A DNA stretch of 64,000 nucleotides from Escarpia spicata (lineage: Eukaryota > Annelida > Polychaeta > Sabellida > Siboglinidae). The notes below the pieces were generated by a model. That model ran no database searches. It was given only the letters and a program-made list of their open reading frames with translations, and was not told the origin of the DNA. Positions 11,546-23,020 of the stretch are shown here, one piece after another; positions within the stretch are counted from its first letter, which is position 1, and each line of letters starts with the position of its first letter. The stretch is from positions 11,018,152 to 11,082,151 of the forward strand of contig OZ023209.1 of NCBI GenBank assembly GCA_963995525.1, read 5' to 3'. Position numbers and translations under genes: made by a program.

Positions 11546-12248
11546 CATAGACAATTGTGTGGGCGAAACCACCAGGTTTTGGACATGTTTTCCTTTCGAA
11601 TTTTATGGTGAAAACATTGAAAGGCATACAGCATAAACACAACAAAGTCTTGCCTCACAAAACAGTTTTGCACCAATATGTGACCGTTGATATTTCAAAA
11701 TGGACCACCCTCTTGGTGTGACATAAATATGTCACACCATGTCAAAAGAGAAAATATTGATGCAAACAGTTTTCAAGTAAACTGTAGTTGTCAGTTCGCT
11801 ACAGGTTAACGATCCGACATAATGATGTGTGTTCATTAAAATAAATCAGTCTCAATGAGATCGTTGTTAAGTTTGGGAACGTAGTATACTAAATTCCGGG
11901 GAATGTGGACAATCCTAAAGGCACATTTTACATAGCGATGTATCCAGCTCAATTCGCTTGTGCCTTGTGTCTATGGCTCTTCTTTAAAACAGGTAGTAAG
12001 TATACACGTAAATACATAACAGTACAAATTGTACGATACACGTAAATAAAAACATATTAGTATCTTATTTTTAAAACATTGCCAATCGGCAAGTTGAAGA
12101 CTCCTGCTCCAAGAAACATTACACACTATAAACTGTTCCGACTAGTCCTGTGTCAGATTTGATGCTTGTAATAAAGCATAGGAAACTAACGAAACGTAAG
12201 CTATTAGTACTCAAAGAATGAACAATTCAAAGTATTTACATCGTAGAC

Positions 12249-12254
12249 TTTATT
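12249..12254 (-). terminator. Poly(A) signal of lysozyme-like gene A
   Basis: AATAAA on the minus strand about 120 bp past the gene A stop codon. Its context (AATAAAGTC, then TGTAAATAC) matches the signal downstream of gene B. Confidence 0.75.
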
Positions 12255-12374
12255 AAGCAACATCCAATACGGTAGACATGAAAACGACTGGACGTAATGT
12301 TTAGATGGAATTGTTTGTCTGAAGACAATATCAAGGTAATGTACAGCGGGCGGTTTCTTCTCCTGACGTGTCGT

Positions 12375-14287
12375 TCACAATTTGTACTTGCAGACATGGC
12401 CCGGCATTATTTGGAGATTCACGCAACATATGTTAACCTTGTTCCAGTAGTTGTTAGTGTTCCACTTCCAGCCCCATGGGCCGCCCTTGTGGACACGGGC
12501 GTACATTTCGCAAATATCGGGCGAAACCTTGTAGTGCTTCATGTATCCAACCACGCTCTGGCGGGAACAGGCCTTGTCGTGAACACAGGCGTTGTAGGCT
12601 GAGGAAGAAAGTAATGGGGGACATATAAATACCTAATTGTTTCCTCGGTTGAAAGTTGTTACATACACATGCATACACGCAAATACGCACACACGCACTC
12701 ACGATCACAACACATCTTCATACACATACACACACGCACACGCACGCTCGCGCACTACACACACGCACGCGTACAAACACAAACACACACACACGCGCGC
12801 TCACACAAACAAACAAACAAACAAACAAGCAAACAAACACACTATTCATACACAAACACGCACACGTGTGCGTACTCGCACACATACGCTCACACGCACA
12901 AGCACACGAACGCGAACACGCACACACACACACACACGCAGGCACGCACGTGAATTTAATGTAGAGGACACTTTTTAATACGTACATCCACCAGGCTTGC
13001 CGCTGTCAGACCAATATCCCCACGTGATGCGGTAAAATCCGAGCCCCCATCCAATTGTCCAATTTGTGCAGCCGTACGCCTGAGACACGACAACGTAATT
13101 TATACTCTTGAAACTTAAGAAAGTCTAATGTTTCTGGAGATTTAACAGCATTCGCAAAACAATGATATGTAGAACACCCCACATGCCCGTTCCATAAGAC
13201 TATATATCAACAGTGACACATATCTCTTCTCTTGTCACAGCCAATAACAACAAGAGCTGTCGGAAACTTTATTCTGAACAAAAGGTCATTGCTTCAGATA
13301 GTGTTTGAGTTATAATTGAAAGTCACACGGATACAAATCGATACAATGAAAATGTTGTACATGTTGCTGCATTTGCCGAAGATTGATGCTAATTCACGAC
13401 CACAATCACACACCCTTCTGAAATTCCAGAAAGACATTTAGTTGGCTGACACATGGCTCGAGAGCACGGTTATAAGTAGTATAATCGTTAGCAATTACGT
13501 TTCTCGTAGCATTACATATGCCCCAATTGGCGTAATATTATGACATAAATGATCACAATAGTCAGATGGATAAAATAAAGGGAAACTATATCACTTCCTT
13601 TTCCCAACACTCAAAGGACGACAAATGAGTATCGTAGAATGAGTATTGGAACTTACCACACACATACAGTGCAGACATTTGGCACTGGGACCTAGAAATT
13701 AAATCATCATCACCATCATAACAACCACTACCATCACGGCATCAGATGTATTTCGAAATCTTTATAACTTCCTGCAAGGCTGGCTGACACTTTATCACTG
13801 TAAGTTAGGCGCTGTATGTTTTTGTCTTTTCCAAGTCATCTCTCTTCTACTTGAAGCAAGTCTTACTATTTATTCATAATCCGTCAGTATTATTAGAATG
13901 CAGTAAACTGCGTGCATAATAACATACACCGTAGCACTATTCACGATTTCATGTAAAAATCCCTGTTGAAGCTGTTGGTTTATGTTATCTATACAATTGA
14001 AATTGTCTTGCTTACGATGTGTATTTGAACATTTAAATTTTCTTTCCGCGAGTGCGCTGCCAACCATACTTCAAATAATATAGCTAGTAGGATATTATTC
14101 GTTCTCTTATTACGTTTATCTCAACACATCTGACACATCAATGACGTACCCATAGAAACCATCAAACTGACGGTGTCCAAAACCGCTCAGTTACTCACAA
14201 ATGACAAAAGATGTCAGACTTACCCGCTGATACGTTGATGCTCACGGCGGACAAGCACAATATCATTGCAATGGCCACAACCAACAT
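12375..14287 (-). CDS. Secreted i-type lysozyme-like protein A (non-catalytic), 138 aa
   Basis: Four coding exons on the minus strand: 14224-14287, 13657-13691, 12986-13079 and 12375-12598, all bounded by GT-AG introns. The start ATG follows CATAG|GCCAAA, the same acceptor context as in gene B. Residues 1-21 (MLVVAIAMILCLSAVSINVS) are a signal peptide, so the product is secreted. The mature part has AKCLHCMCVAYGC (residues 25-37), FYRITWGYWSDSGKPGG (48-64), ACVHDKACS (68-76), ARVHKGGPWG (98-107) and NNYWNKV (113-119). These follow the destabilase/i-type lysozyme pattern CxxCxC, YFQI..YW.DCGxPG, C....C and AR.HNGGP. The family's catalytic Glu (in VESGC) and Asp are not found. Five cysteines present in gene B (41, 46, 59, 79, 97) are replaced. 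CA-rich microsatellites fill intron 3. Exons and family are well supported; function as a hydrolase is doubtful. Confidence 0.8.
12655..12953. repeat. CA-rich microsatellite in gene A intron 3
   Basis: Irregular CA, CG and CAAA repeats. Long Thr/His open frames on both strands are artefacts of the repeat. Confidence 0.9.
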
Positions 14288-14458
14288 TTTGGCCTATGAC
14301 ATAGAAAAACGTGTCTTTTTGAGAACAGGGATTACTAGTCGTAAAATAAAGGTTCTTGTAATTAAGTAACACGCCAATCTTCGCATTTACCTCGCCGGTT
14401 AGAAATTGTAATTGGTGAAAGGCTATGTTAGCGGAATGAAAAATGATATCATATTTAA

Positions 14459-14510
14459 CAACATGTATATATATATATATATATTTAAACATATATATAT
14501 ATATACATAT
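14459..14510. repeat. (TA)n microsatellites
   Basis: Two TA runs separated by TTTAAACA, in the 5' UTR intron of gene A. Confidence 0.85.
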
Positions 14511-14758
14511 AACCATAACCAAACCACCAGATGTAGATGTGCTACAATATCTCACACATATCAAAGAATTTAAAATGAAAATTGGTTGTGTTTAAATGTG
14601 TCCTTGCCAAATTATCGATATACAAAATGTACCATATTGGCTTTACCGTCATGGACAACTATTGATAACTATTTAAAATTTAAATTGCACAATATCTAGA
14701 AAATCTGTCTGGTCCATGTTGTACAAAGTTACACTCAGAACGAAAACTTAACTGCTAC

Positions 14759-14895
14759 CTTTTTTCGACTGAGATGTCAACTCCAACGTAAAATTGAAGA
14801 CGTCCTCACGGTGGCCACACGACTGTCTGAGAAGCGCCTTTGTATCTCGACTTCGTCTTCGACTTATTCTAGCGTGCAGAAGTGTTGGCCGAATT
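14759..14895 (-). other. Non-coding first exon of gene A
   Basis: The minus-strand segment downstream of the TATA box aligns with the gene B leader (the shared GACGTC..TCA..GTTG block). It ends at a GTAGCA donor at 14758. The matching acceptor is CATAG just before the start codon at 14287. The transcription start is only estimated from the TATA position. Confidence 0.55.
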
Positions 14896-14913
14896 ACCTC
14901 GAATTAGCTCTCC

Positions 14914-14921
14914 TATTTATA
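14914..14921 (-). promoter_or_regulatory. TATA box of gene A
   Basis: TATAAATA on the minus strand, about 630 bp upstream of the ATG, in the same context as in the other family copies. Confidence 0.7.
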
Positions 14922-15099
14922 CATAGACGATCATGTGGTCCGTGCCTGGTTTAAAGCAACGTTTTTTGCTGGCGAAATGTTATCTCCTGAGTAATAGAGC
15001 AGGTGTTGAAAAAGAAACCATAAAACTTTTCTCGCTGTTCAGAACAGTTTTACACGGAGGTGTGATTTGTTCATGTTTTTACATTGACCACCATTTACG

Positions 15100-15890
15100 T
15101 ATGACGTAAAGAAACAGTCGCAACCTTTCGAAAAGTCAACAGTCAACCCGTTGGAGCAAACAGTTTTCCTGTTACTTATGTTGTGAATTTAGTTTTAAGT
15201 AAATGCTAAATGTTGTCTCGTCTTCAAAACAAGTAATTGAAAATGACCTTGTTGTTACGTTTGGGAACTTAGTACTCATAACACGTCATCGTTTAGTTGA
15301 TTTACAATAACTGTAAACAGTGTTTTCAGAAGAAACGACAGAAAAAAGTGCTGAAAAACACCCTTAAACACTGTTTTGATGACACCGCCACATGCCGACA
15401 GACGACGATGCTTTGAACATTTCAGCTAACAAGTGATCGCACAACACTTCAGAGGTGTCATATTTTACGTGGCTTTTTCAAACGCTGTATTTTGTAAAGA
15501 AAGTTTCAGCAATTTAAAAAACATTGACAATCCTGGTAAATTGACAGAAACAACTATTTGGACTGTAAATGCACGGAGGACCTTTCCTGTTCAACAGCCG
15601 TGTCAAATACTGTCTACACGAGCAAGACATAATAAATAAAGTTCGCTACGAGTTAAGTTTAACAGCGCATATTTGCATTAACCTAATTAAATGATTTTGC
15701 CGCTTCATAATTAGCTATTTCGACTGACGTGACGCTACTTTTGTCTACGTAAGTGGCGAGATGTCATGCTGACCTGTGATGCACCAGGTGGTGCCATGGT
15801 ATGACGTTAAAGGTGTCAATGTGATCGGACGTAGCACATGACTTCAGTGTAAATTCAAAGGGTCTTTGTGGCTTAGCATAACCCAATGTA
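15100..15890 (+). repeat. Segmental duplicate of 8.66-10.24 kb
   Basis: The shorter of two same-orientation copies. It lacks the 16-bp minisatellite and holds the single ancestral unit near 15275. It lies directly upstream of the gene A promoter. Confidence 0.7.
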
Positions 15891-15898
15891 TTACGTAG

Positions 15899-16435
<537 letters not shown>

Positions 16436-18722
16436 TCACCAATGAAATATACATCGCCTGGAGTGGGTTAATAGTCCCACTCTGGCGTGGCAGTCTCTGC
16501 CGCACTTGTCGCAGACACAAGCAGTTGGCTGAGAAGAGAATGCAGGATTTGTAGATATCTGCTTTCGGTGGTTCATCTTCTCAGAGAATTGTGTTGTTTT
16601 TGTGTCGTCTCCTCTTCTCATACATGTTTTAATGGTTTACTTCCAATGAGTGCGATCATCAGCGGCTGTCTCTCAGCTGTTTGCATTGATTCTTGCCATC
16701 TTCATATCCCGTTTACACACGTCTTTGTACCGAAGATATGGACGGCCAATAGGACGCGTCCCAGTGACAAGTTCACCATAGAGTACATTTCTGGGTGTAC
16801 GACCATCATTCGGTGAACGTGGCCGAGCCATCGCAGACGTCGCTGGCTTAACAGTGTGTATATGCTGAAACACGAAGAACGCTCCAGGACCTCTGCATTC
16901 TTGACCAAGTCCTGCCCGGAGATGCCGAGAATGCGTCTGAGGCAACGAAGGTGTAGTTTTTTTTAGTCTCTTTTCTTATCTTGTGTATGTTGTCTAGGCC
17001 TCACTGCTGTAGAGGAGTGAGCTGAGGACACAGACCTGGTATGCATGTAGTTTGGTATCTTCCGTCAAGTTTGTTATTGTTCGAAACTCTCCTGTTCATT
17101 TTGGACTGCTGCAGCTCTTGCTATGCGCTTGTTAATTTCAGCATCTAGTAACACATTACTTGTGACAGTTGAGCCTAGGTATGTGAAGTTATTGACGACA
17201 TCAAGTGTCACATCGTCAATGTTGATTAATGGTTGCATGGCAACGTCCTGTCCCATTACATTAGTCTTTTTGATGCTGATAATCAATCAAAATTATTTGC
17301 AGGCGTGGGAGAGTCTGTCCATTAGTTGCTGAAGATCATCCTCGGTTTGAATTGCCAGCGCAACATTATCAGCGAAAAGCATTTCTCAGATGAGGACTCG
17401 ACGGACGTTTGTCTTACTTTCACCCGGGCGAGATTAAACAGCTTCCCATCAGTTCTAGTGTGTAAGGAGACACCCTCTGTACATATACCAAATGAATATG
17501 ATAGCATAATCGAGAACAATATGGCAAAGAGAACGCATCCTTGTTTTATTCCGCTGTAGATCTCAAAGTGTTCGGTTGTAGCTCCATCATAGTTGACTGT
17601 GCCCTTCATGTTGTCATGGAAGGAGGAGATCACACTGGTAAAATCAAATGGCTGTGTAAGGCCAATGAAATCAATATAAAACGTTTTTCTTTGTTCTCGA
17701 TATTTCTCTTGCAGTTGTCGAACTGAGAATATCACGTCTATTGTGGATATTCCGGTTTTGAAGCCACATACTCAGGATAGATGCGTTCAGCTAGAATCCT
17801 GCAGTCTGGCCAGGGCTACACGTGCAAAAACTTTCCCCACGACGCTCAACAGGGAGATGCCACGATAATTGTTTCAATCGCTGCGGTCACCTTTGTTTTT
17901 GTCCAGTGTTACTATATTCGCATCTCGCATATCCTGAGGAACTGCTCCCTCATTCCAACAGAGGCAGATAGTTCATGGAAATGTTGTAGTTTTTCCATGA
18001 TTGATGATTTCGGATGGAATGGCATCATTTCCAGGGGCTTTTCCATTGGTGAATGAGTCAATATCTTTGCGGAGCTCTTCCATTGTCAGTTCTATGTATA
18101 GCTCGTCTATAATGGACATGCTCTCACTGATGTCTAGTGCCTCCTTGGTGATAGTATTTTCCTGGAAGTATAATTCGCGGTAGTGATCCAACCATCTGTC
18201 CATTTATTTATTGCCGACATTGATGATTTCTCCTGACTTTGCCTTCAGTGGAACAGTCTTTGTTATGGATGGACCTGTTGCGTTCTTAGTTCCATCAAAC
18301 TTGCCCCTGTGCCAGATACAGTCTGGATGCTCTGACTACGTTGCAGCGAGTCATTATTGGCGCAAGGCCGAGCAGTCTGTTGGGCTTTGTTCCTAGCAGT
18401 TCGTAATGCGTTCAGATTAGTTTTGCTTGGATCTTTCTTGAACTTGATAAAATCAGAGCGCTTGGCCTCGATGATAGGTTCCATGACAGTGATTATCGCA
18501 TCGTACCAGTCAGTGTTTGTCCGTTCCTTTTGTCATATATTTTGAGAGCACTATTGTATTTGGCATCACGAAGACTGTTCCATTTCGCTTGTGTATTTTG
18601 AGCTGTGTTGTTGGAGAGCATCCCTCCAACAAAGTCACAACACAGTTGATTCTTCTCTGGGTTGGCAGTGTGGCTGACATTAATACGTGACGTATACGCC
18701 CTTTCTGTTTGGTGTAGAACAT
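16436..18722 (-). mobile_element. LINE with reverse transcriptase and C-terminal zinc-finger-like end, decayed
   Basis: On the minus strand, recognisable pieces run from about 18722 to 16436. They are LRKDIDSFTNGKAPGNDAIP (18100), an RT region with QKYREQRKTFYIDFI, MKGTVNYDGATTEHFEI and SGIKQGCVLFAILFSIML (17700-17520), then NFTYLGSTVTSN (17180), RLRWLGHVHRM (16830) and ELVTGTRPIGRPYLRYKDVC (16740). The end is CDKCGRDCHARVGLLTHSRR (16440). Such C-terminal Cys-His ends are common in RTE-type LINEs of marine invertebrates. The LVDA..FDSV and YADD blocks are damaged and several frameshifts occur. The endonuclease part is not visible; the element appears 5'-truncated at a lysozyme-like relic. Confidence 0.8.
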
Positions 18723-18945
18723 TTTAGTCTAACCCTGGTGCAATCAAGATAGTTGCGGCGCCCACATAGGCCTACACACACATATTGTGGATGATATCAG
18801 TTGCACATTACGCCTGGTGTAATATACTACTGACGATTAGAACCACCGCCGGTCCGGATATAGGGTACTGTTTCTAAAACGTACAACGACCAGGTTTTCC
18901 GCAGTCGTGCCAGAACAGTATTCGCATTATACGGATATTACTTAT
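18723..18945 (-). pseudogene. Relic of a lysozyme-like exon 3
   Basis: The minus strand at about 18938-18883 reads NIRIMRILFWHDCGKPGR followed by a GTACGT splice donor, matching gene B YYRIMWKYYVDCYKPGV and its GTACGT donor. Further along, the AGTATATTACACCAGGCG block (18833-18813) also occurs, with small changes, just past exon 3 in pseudogene C (near 59790-59815). The exon start and all other exons are missing, and the LINE begins where homology ends. Confidence 0.55.
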
Positions 18946-19340
18946 ACTACACCGTACATACCCGTGCCACACGACTAGTTGTCATTAGTGAAAACATCTA
19001 CTTGATACACAACGAAAGGGCATTGCTTAAGATTCTCTTTGACTTAGAGCTGCTATGTCACAGGGAATGTGGAGCAAGATGGCGCATCTAGCAAAATGGA
19101 GGCAAGTCGACAGGTCTATGTCAAGGGGGCAGTCATTGGAGATCGTGCTGCCAAGGTATTTAAACTGGTAACAACGTTAAGGGTTACACCAACACCCACT
19201 AGTGGGGTAAGAGAATCCGCATTGCACAACATATGGGAATCGAATAACACTGTTAATTTAAATAAAAACAACACATCTACTATGAACTTTGTGAACAACA
19301 TATGCCCCTTGTTCGGAGACGTTACCCACTACGATGGGTA
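18946..19340. other. Unassigned segment
   Basis: A 90-codon plus-strand frame (19069-19341) has no recognisable motif. Nothing else seen. Confidence 0.25.
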
Positions 19341-19495
19341 AAACGGACCCAATCGTGTAGAGAAACCGTAAAATGTTCTCTTCTGTCAATGCAAATTTCA
19401 CACCTTGGTGTGACATTTTCATTGGTGTGAAGAGAATATTTTACGGTATGTTTTTCAACATTCCGCCTGCAACCCCTGCCACCGTAAACCGCTAG
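19341..19495 (+). repeat. Orphan upstream region of a lysozyme-like promoter
   Basis: GAGAATATTTTACGGTATG, TTTTTCAACATTCC and CCTGCCACCGTAAACC match, in order, the block upstream of pseudogene C (GATAATATGTTATATTTTC, TTTCTCAACACCAC, CGTCACCTTAAACC near 57600-57660). Similarity is moderate. Confidence 0.4.
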
Positions 19496-19965
19496 TTACC
19501 TTAACACATCATCGCCTACTGTATATCTTGCTAGTTACCTTAACACATCATAGCCTACTGTATATCTTGCTAGTTACCTTAACACATCATAGCCTACTGT
19601 ATATCTTGCTAGTTACCTTAACACATCATCGCCTACTGTATATCTTGCTAGTTACCTTAACACATCATCGCCTACTGTATATCTTGCTAGTTACCTTAAC
19701 ACATCATCGCCTACTGTATATCTTGCTAGTTACCTTAACACATCATAGCCTACTGTATATATTGCTAGTTACCTTAACACATCATAGCCTACTGTATATC
19801 TTGCTAGTTACCTTAACACATCATCGCCTACTGTATATCTTGCTAGTTACCTTAACACATCATCGCATACTGTATATCTTGCTAGTTACCTTAACACATC
19901 ATCGCCTACTGTATATCTTGCTAGTTACCTTAACACATCATCGCCTACTGTATATCTTGCTAGTT
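19491..19965. repeat. 39-bp minisatellite, about 12 copies
   Basis: A tandem unit made of CTAGTTACCTTAACACATCA and TCGCCTACTGTATATCTTG. Because 39 is divisible by three, one frame stays open (LVTLTHHRLLYIL repeats), but nothing suggests it is coding. Confidence 0.95.
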
Positions 19966-20940
19966 TTTTTATAATTGCCTATGTATGTAACCACATCCTG
20001 CCAATTTGTGTAATCTGTCAGTTGCATTAGAGTGTTGTAAACAATATGCATTATACAATTAATTACGGTAGGTTTATGTTACAATTTGACACACACTCCT
20101 ATCCTACAGTCTTTGACGTGATTAATGTACGTTAACTTTAATAAGTAAACTATAGTTTATGCAAATGTATAGACATTTCCTTGCTTAATTTGTCATATAA
20201 CATAATTTGTCTGTAACAGCTTCATTTATAATAGCAGGACAATATCCACCCTCCTATTTAGTTTATATCGACAGTTCTGGGACATGGATATAGGCCATGG
20301 GCCAGATATGCCCCTCGTGCACCCCCCCACAACTCTACCAACCCATGTTTTTTTTTAAGCTTTGGGGTCTCTTGAAGATGATTTTATTACCCATTTCCCG
20401 CCTATATTGGATGGTACCCTGAAATATCGTATTTCTCATCAACGTCGCGTGGTATTTAATCACCCACACCAAAATCGTCATTGTATAGTCATATATGTCT
20501 CAATATGTACTTGTAATATGTCAAATTGAAGGTTTTCATCTGCTGATCATTATAATAGCATTCAATGGATATATACTATTATGGCATGTGCCCTAATTAG
20601 CATAGAATAATTATACCCCATTCTCATTCGTGACCGCATAGATGACATCACTATTTTTGCCAAACATATCAATTTATCTTGATCCCATGGCTTCTTTAAA
20701 ATCAAAATAATAATGCATAACACTCTGCAGCATCATATCTTTCATTTTATACCAGAATTGTCTTTCTGTCATTACAAATGGATTAGCTATGATGCTTAAA
20801 AAGTAACCGTAGTGTCGCGGATCAAGAGGCGTAACCCAGGGCATTTTAAATTATTACACACTGTATTCCATCAGCAATGGATTATTTAAAATGTAATGAA
20901 GAAGTGACTATAATATTGTTGTTTTGTAAATAATTTACGT
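19966..20940. other. AT-rich spacer
   Basis: No open frame, RNA gene or repeat recognised over about 1 kb. Confidence 0.35.
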
Positions 20941-20944
20941 TCTT

Positions 20945-21881
20945 TCTGCAGTATCTAGGTACATGTTTGAAGCTGGAATACTAGTTTTCTTAGGTGTTTC
21001 ATCATGGTATGCGGAGATCACAAGGTTATATCCCATATCGAGTCACGTGTTAAAAGACAAAAGAAAGTCAGGATTACTATGCTCTGTATTTTCTAGACTG
21101 GATATGTACACTTGTTGCAGGTCAGCTAATTTCACCATCTTCCGAACATGCAGGACATCCTTTTCCACCATGCAACAGACTAAATCAAATGCCTTTTCAT
21201 GGGCTTCCATCAAGTTGAACAGGTTAACACGTGCCTCGTTCTCCATATGTACTTCGCCATTTCTCTGGTTTTTGCATATAGTTCGTGCGGCAATTCTTGT
21301 GGAACGTGGCTTCACAAGCAAACAGATCGTATTCTTGTGAGGAACTTCTCATCCTGTTTTATTTCCCCCGTCGTCGCCACAATCTTACATTCATCAAATT
21401 CAAACTGACTCATGCCTTGACTGGTCCATGTGCTTTTCACTTTTACTGTCTTACGACCCTCTAATCCACAGAAAATACAGTCCGACTTGATGATTTTATC
21501 ACCTTCTGTGGAAGTTATGCGGCTCGTACGTTGGGGTGTGGAGGCATCAGGTGGTGGTGATGAGGTGGACGTCAGCCTGTCCATTTTCATGATGAAACGT
21601 TTGTAGCATTCCCAATGGAAGCCATGATATTCCATCACTGTGTTGGGGATGAGCTTGCACGTGCCCTCCATCATGTGGGTTGAAGTTGGATGTTCTGAAA
21701 GTCTCTTCTCTTTGATCTCCTGCAATTTTACAAACTTCTTCTCTGCACCCCGCATACTAGACATGAGTTGAAGGTCTCCATATTTTAAGCCCTTTACGTG
21801 AACTATACAAGTAGGTTCGACAGTTTGATCACTTGTTCGTTTTCGTTTTAATAGTAAATACATACAAAGGTAGGTATGCAA
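20945..21881 (-). pseudogene. Frameshifted protein with zinc-binding-like Cys/His motifs
   Basis: On the minus strand the frame 21881-21312 carries VEPTCIVHVKGLKYGDLQLM, then MEYHGFHWECYKRFIMK (an H-x2-C-Y motif) and SDCIFCGLEG (C-x2-C). A second frame around 21330-21290 supplies DLFACEATFHKNCR. A third (21043-21321) continues with NLFNLMEAHEKAFDLVCC to about 21043. Two frameshifts separate these parts. The order H-x2-C, C-x2-C, then DLFACEA.FH..C occurs in a family of uncharacterised invertebrate proteins that I associate with mobile elements, but I cannot name it. A mature function cannot be inferred; this copy is broken. Confidence 0.5.
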
Positions 21882-21984
21882 TATCAGCAGGTCAAAGCAG
21901 GTAAAGCTTATAATTTATCATTATCCAATTTAAATAACATTTTAACTTATCGATATCTGTGAAGTTGACCTGCGGTATTCGTAT

Positions 21985-22055
21985 AAGCTGTAATTGAAAC
22001 TTAAATAATATAATATGAGACTTAAATAATATAATATGAAACTTAAATAATATAA
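21985..22055. repeat. Short tandem repeat, three 21-bp units
   Basis: Three copies of GAAACTTAAATAATATAATA-like sequence immediately left of the fold-back element. Confidence 0.8.
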
Positions 22056-22057
22056 GT

Positions 22058-22205
22058 ATATATTATTACATGTCTTGTTCTGTATCACGCCCTGTAACAT
22101 GCCCCGATGTACCTGTATCAGCCCGAGTCCTTCGGACTCGGGCTGATACAGGTACGAGGGGCATGATAAAGGGCGTGATACAGAACAAGACATGTAATAA
22201 TATAT
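22058..22205. repeat. Fold-back (hairpin) element of about 148 bp
   Basis: Nearly the whole segment is self-complementary. Outer arms ATATATTATTACATGTCTTG and CAAGACATGTAATAATATAT pair, and the inner arms GTACCTGTATCAGCCCGAGT and ACTCGGGCTGATACAGGTAC flank a short TTCG-type loop near 22131. Small bulges separate the inner and outer stems. No ORF is present. A MITE-like element or an extruded-palindrome product are both possible. Confidence 0.9.
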
Positions 22206-22854
22206 TTATCACATATCTACAAAAAAAGCTTCTTAAAATTAATTAATTCATTTAATGCGAATAATAACAGTTCAAACAATATGAGATCATATTAAAAATA
22301 TTGTATGATACATTTTGGCAACAGAAGTTCTTTTAAAGAAAAGCAACGTCCTTATTTCGATCTATTAACAAACTGTATGGTAACGGCTCCATTAAAAGTA
22401 CAGTTCTGTATAACAGGAAAGCGAGGGATGAAATTTGTGGGAGAAGTCGAAAGATCCATGAATGGGTCATTGGCAACACTGCTCTGTATATGACCTCATG
22501 TCAGGAGCATGTTGCCATGACAACATGATATGTCTGTTTCTCATTGGCTTTGACACTGCTGGGGAGCCTGCTTATTGGCTCCCTGAGCAGGGCGATACGG
22601 ATCAAGACTTTTAATTAGTGTTTCTGTATCGCTCTGTAAATAGGTTTGTATTGCCCCAGAAATCTGGGAAATGACCAATTCTCAAATGACACCTATATAA
22701 AAGCAATATTTTATCAACCCTGAGAAAGCTTGTAACACACATGTGCTCATTTGCATGTATGGGGCAGCTTTTGTTGTAGATGTGTGATAAGACGTAATAT
22801 TTACCAATACCAGTCACTGCGGTAACGCTCCACAGCGGCGCAGACTGATACAAA
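22206..22854. other. Unassigned spacer
   Basis: Only short open frames without motifs. No gene supported. Confidence 0.3.
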
Positions 22855-23020
22855 CCTGGTCGCTCTTTGGACCTCTAAAGTGTGCTAAGACGTAATATTT
22901 TCGTAATATAAATATGGCTGGGATGATGTTGAATGATAGAACTAAACCACTGAGGTATCAAATTTAGGCAAACATGTAATAATAATGACGAAATGGAGGT
23001 TGGCGCGGATACTCCAAGTA
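22855..23020 (+). repeat. Dispersed direct repeat, copy 1
   Basis: Shares ordered blocks with 24105-24260: ATATGGCTGGGATGATGTTG against ATATGGCTGAAATGATGTGG, CACTGAGGTAT against CACTGAGGTGT, and ATGACGAAATGGAGGTTGG against ACGACGAAATCGAGGTGGG. Probably an unclassified short interspersed element; no terminal structure is obvious. Confidence 0.65.

Larger units (their letters stand above)
10416..11870 (-). pseudogene. Truncated i-type lysozyme-like gene copy A'
   Basis: The minus strand carries, in order, the upstream region, a TATAAATA box (11538-11545), the 5' UTR exon, an intron, and the start of coding exon 1. Exon 1 begins at 10446, right after TTATAG|TCCAAA, and reads MSVVAIAILLC, matching the signal peptide of gene B. 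Homology then stops abruptly at about 10416 in a TG-rich microsatellite, so the rest of the signal peptide and all mature exons are missing. The 5' UTR exon is also split by about 480 bp of LINE sequence. The promoter looks intact, but no protein of this family can be made. The GTGAGT at the break could act as a splice donor. Confidence 0.75.

Noticed and set aside
12454..12708. Minus-strand 84-codon frame as a separate gene
   Set aside because: It is a different frame over exon 4 and intron 3 of gene A.
14220..14564. Minus-strand 114-codon frame as a gene
   Set aside because: It runs through the leader intron and coding exon 1 of gene A in the wrong frame.
19528..19974. 148-codon repeat protein LVTLTHH...
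   Set aside because: A 39-bp unit keeps the frame open by arithmetic; there is no start context, unique sequence or splice evidence.
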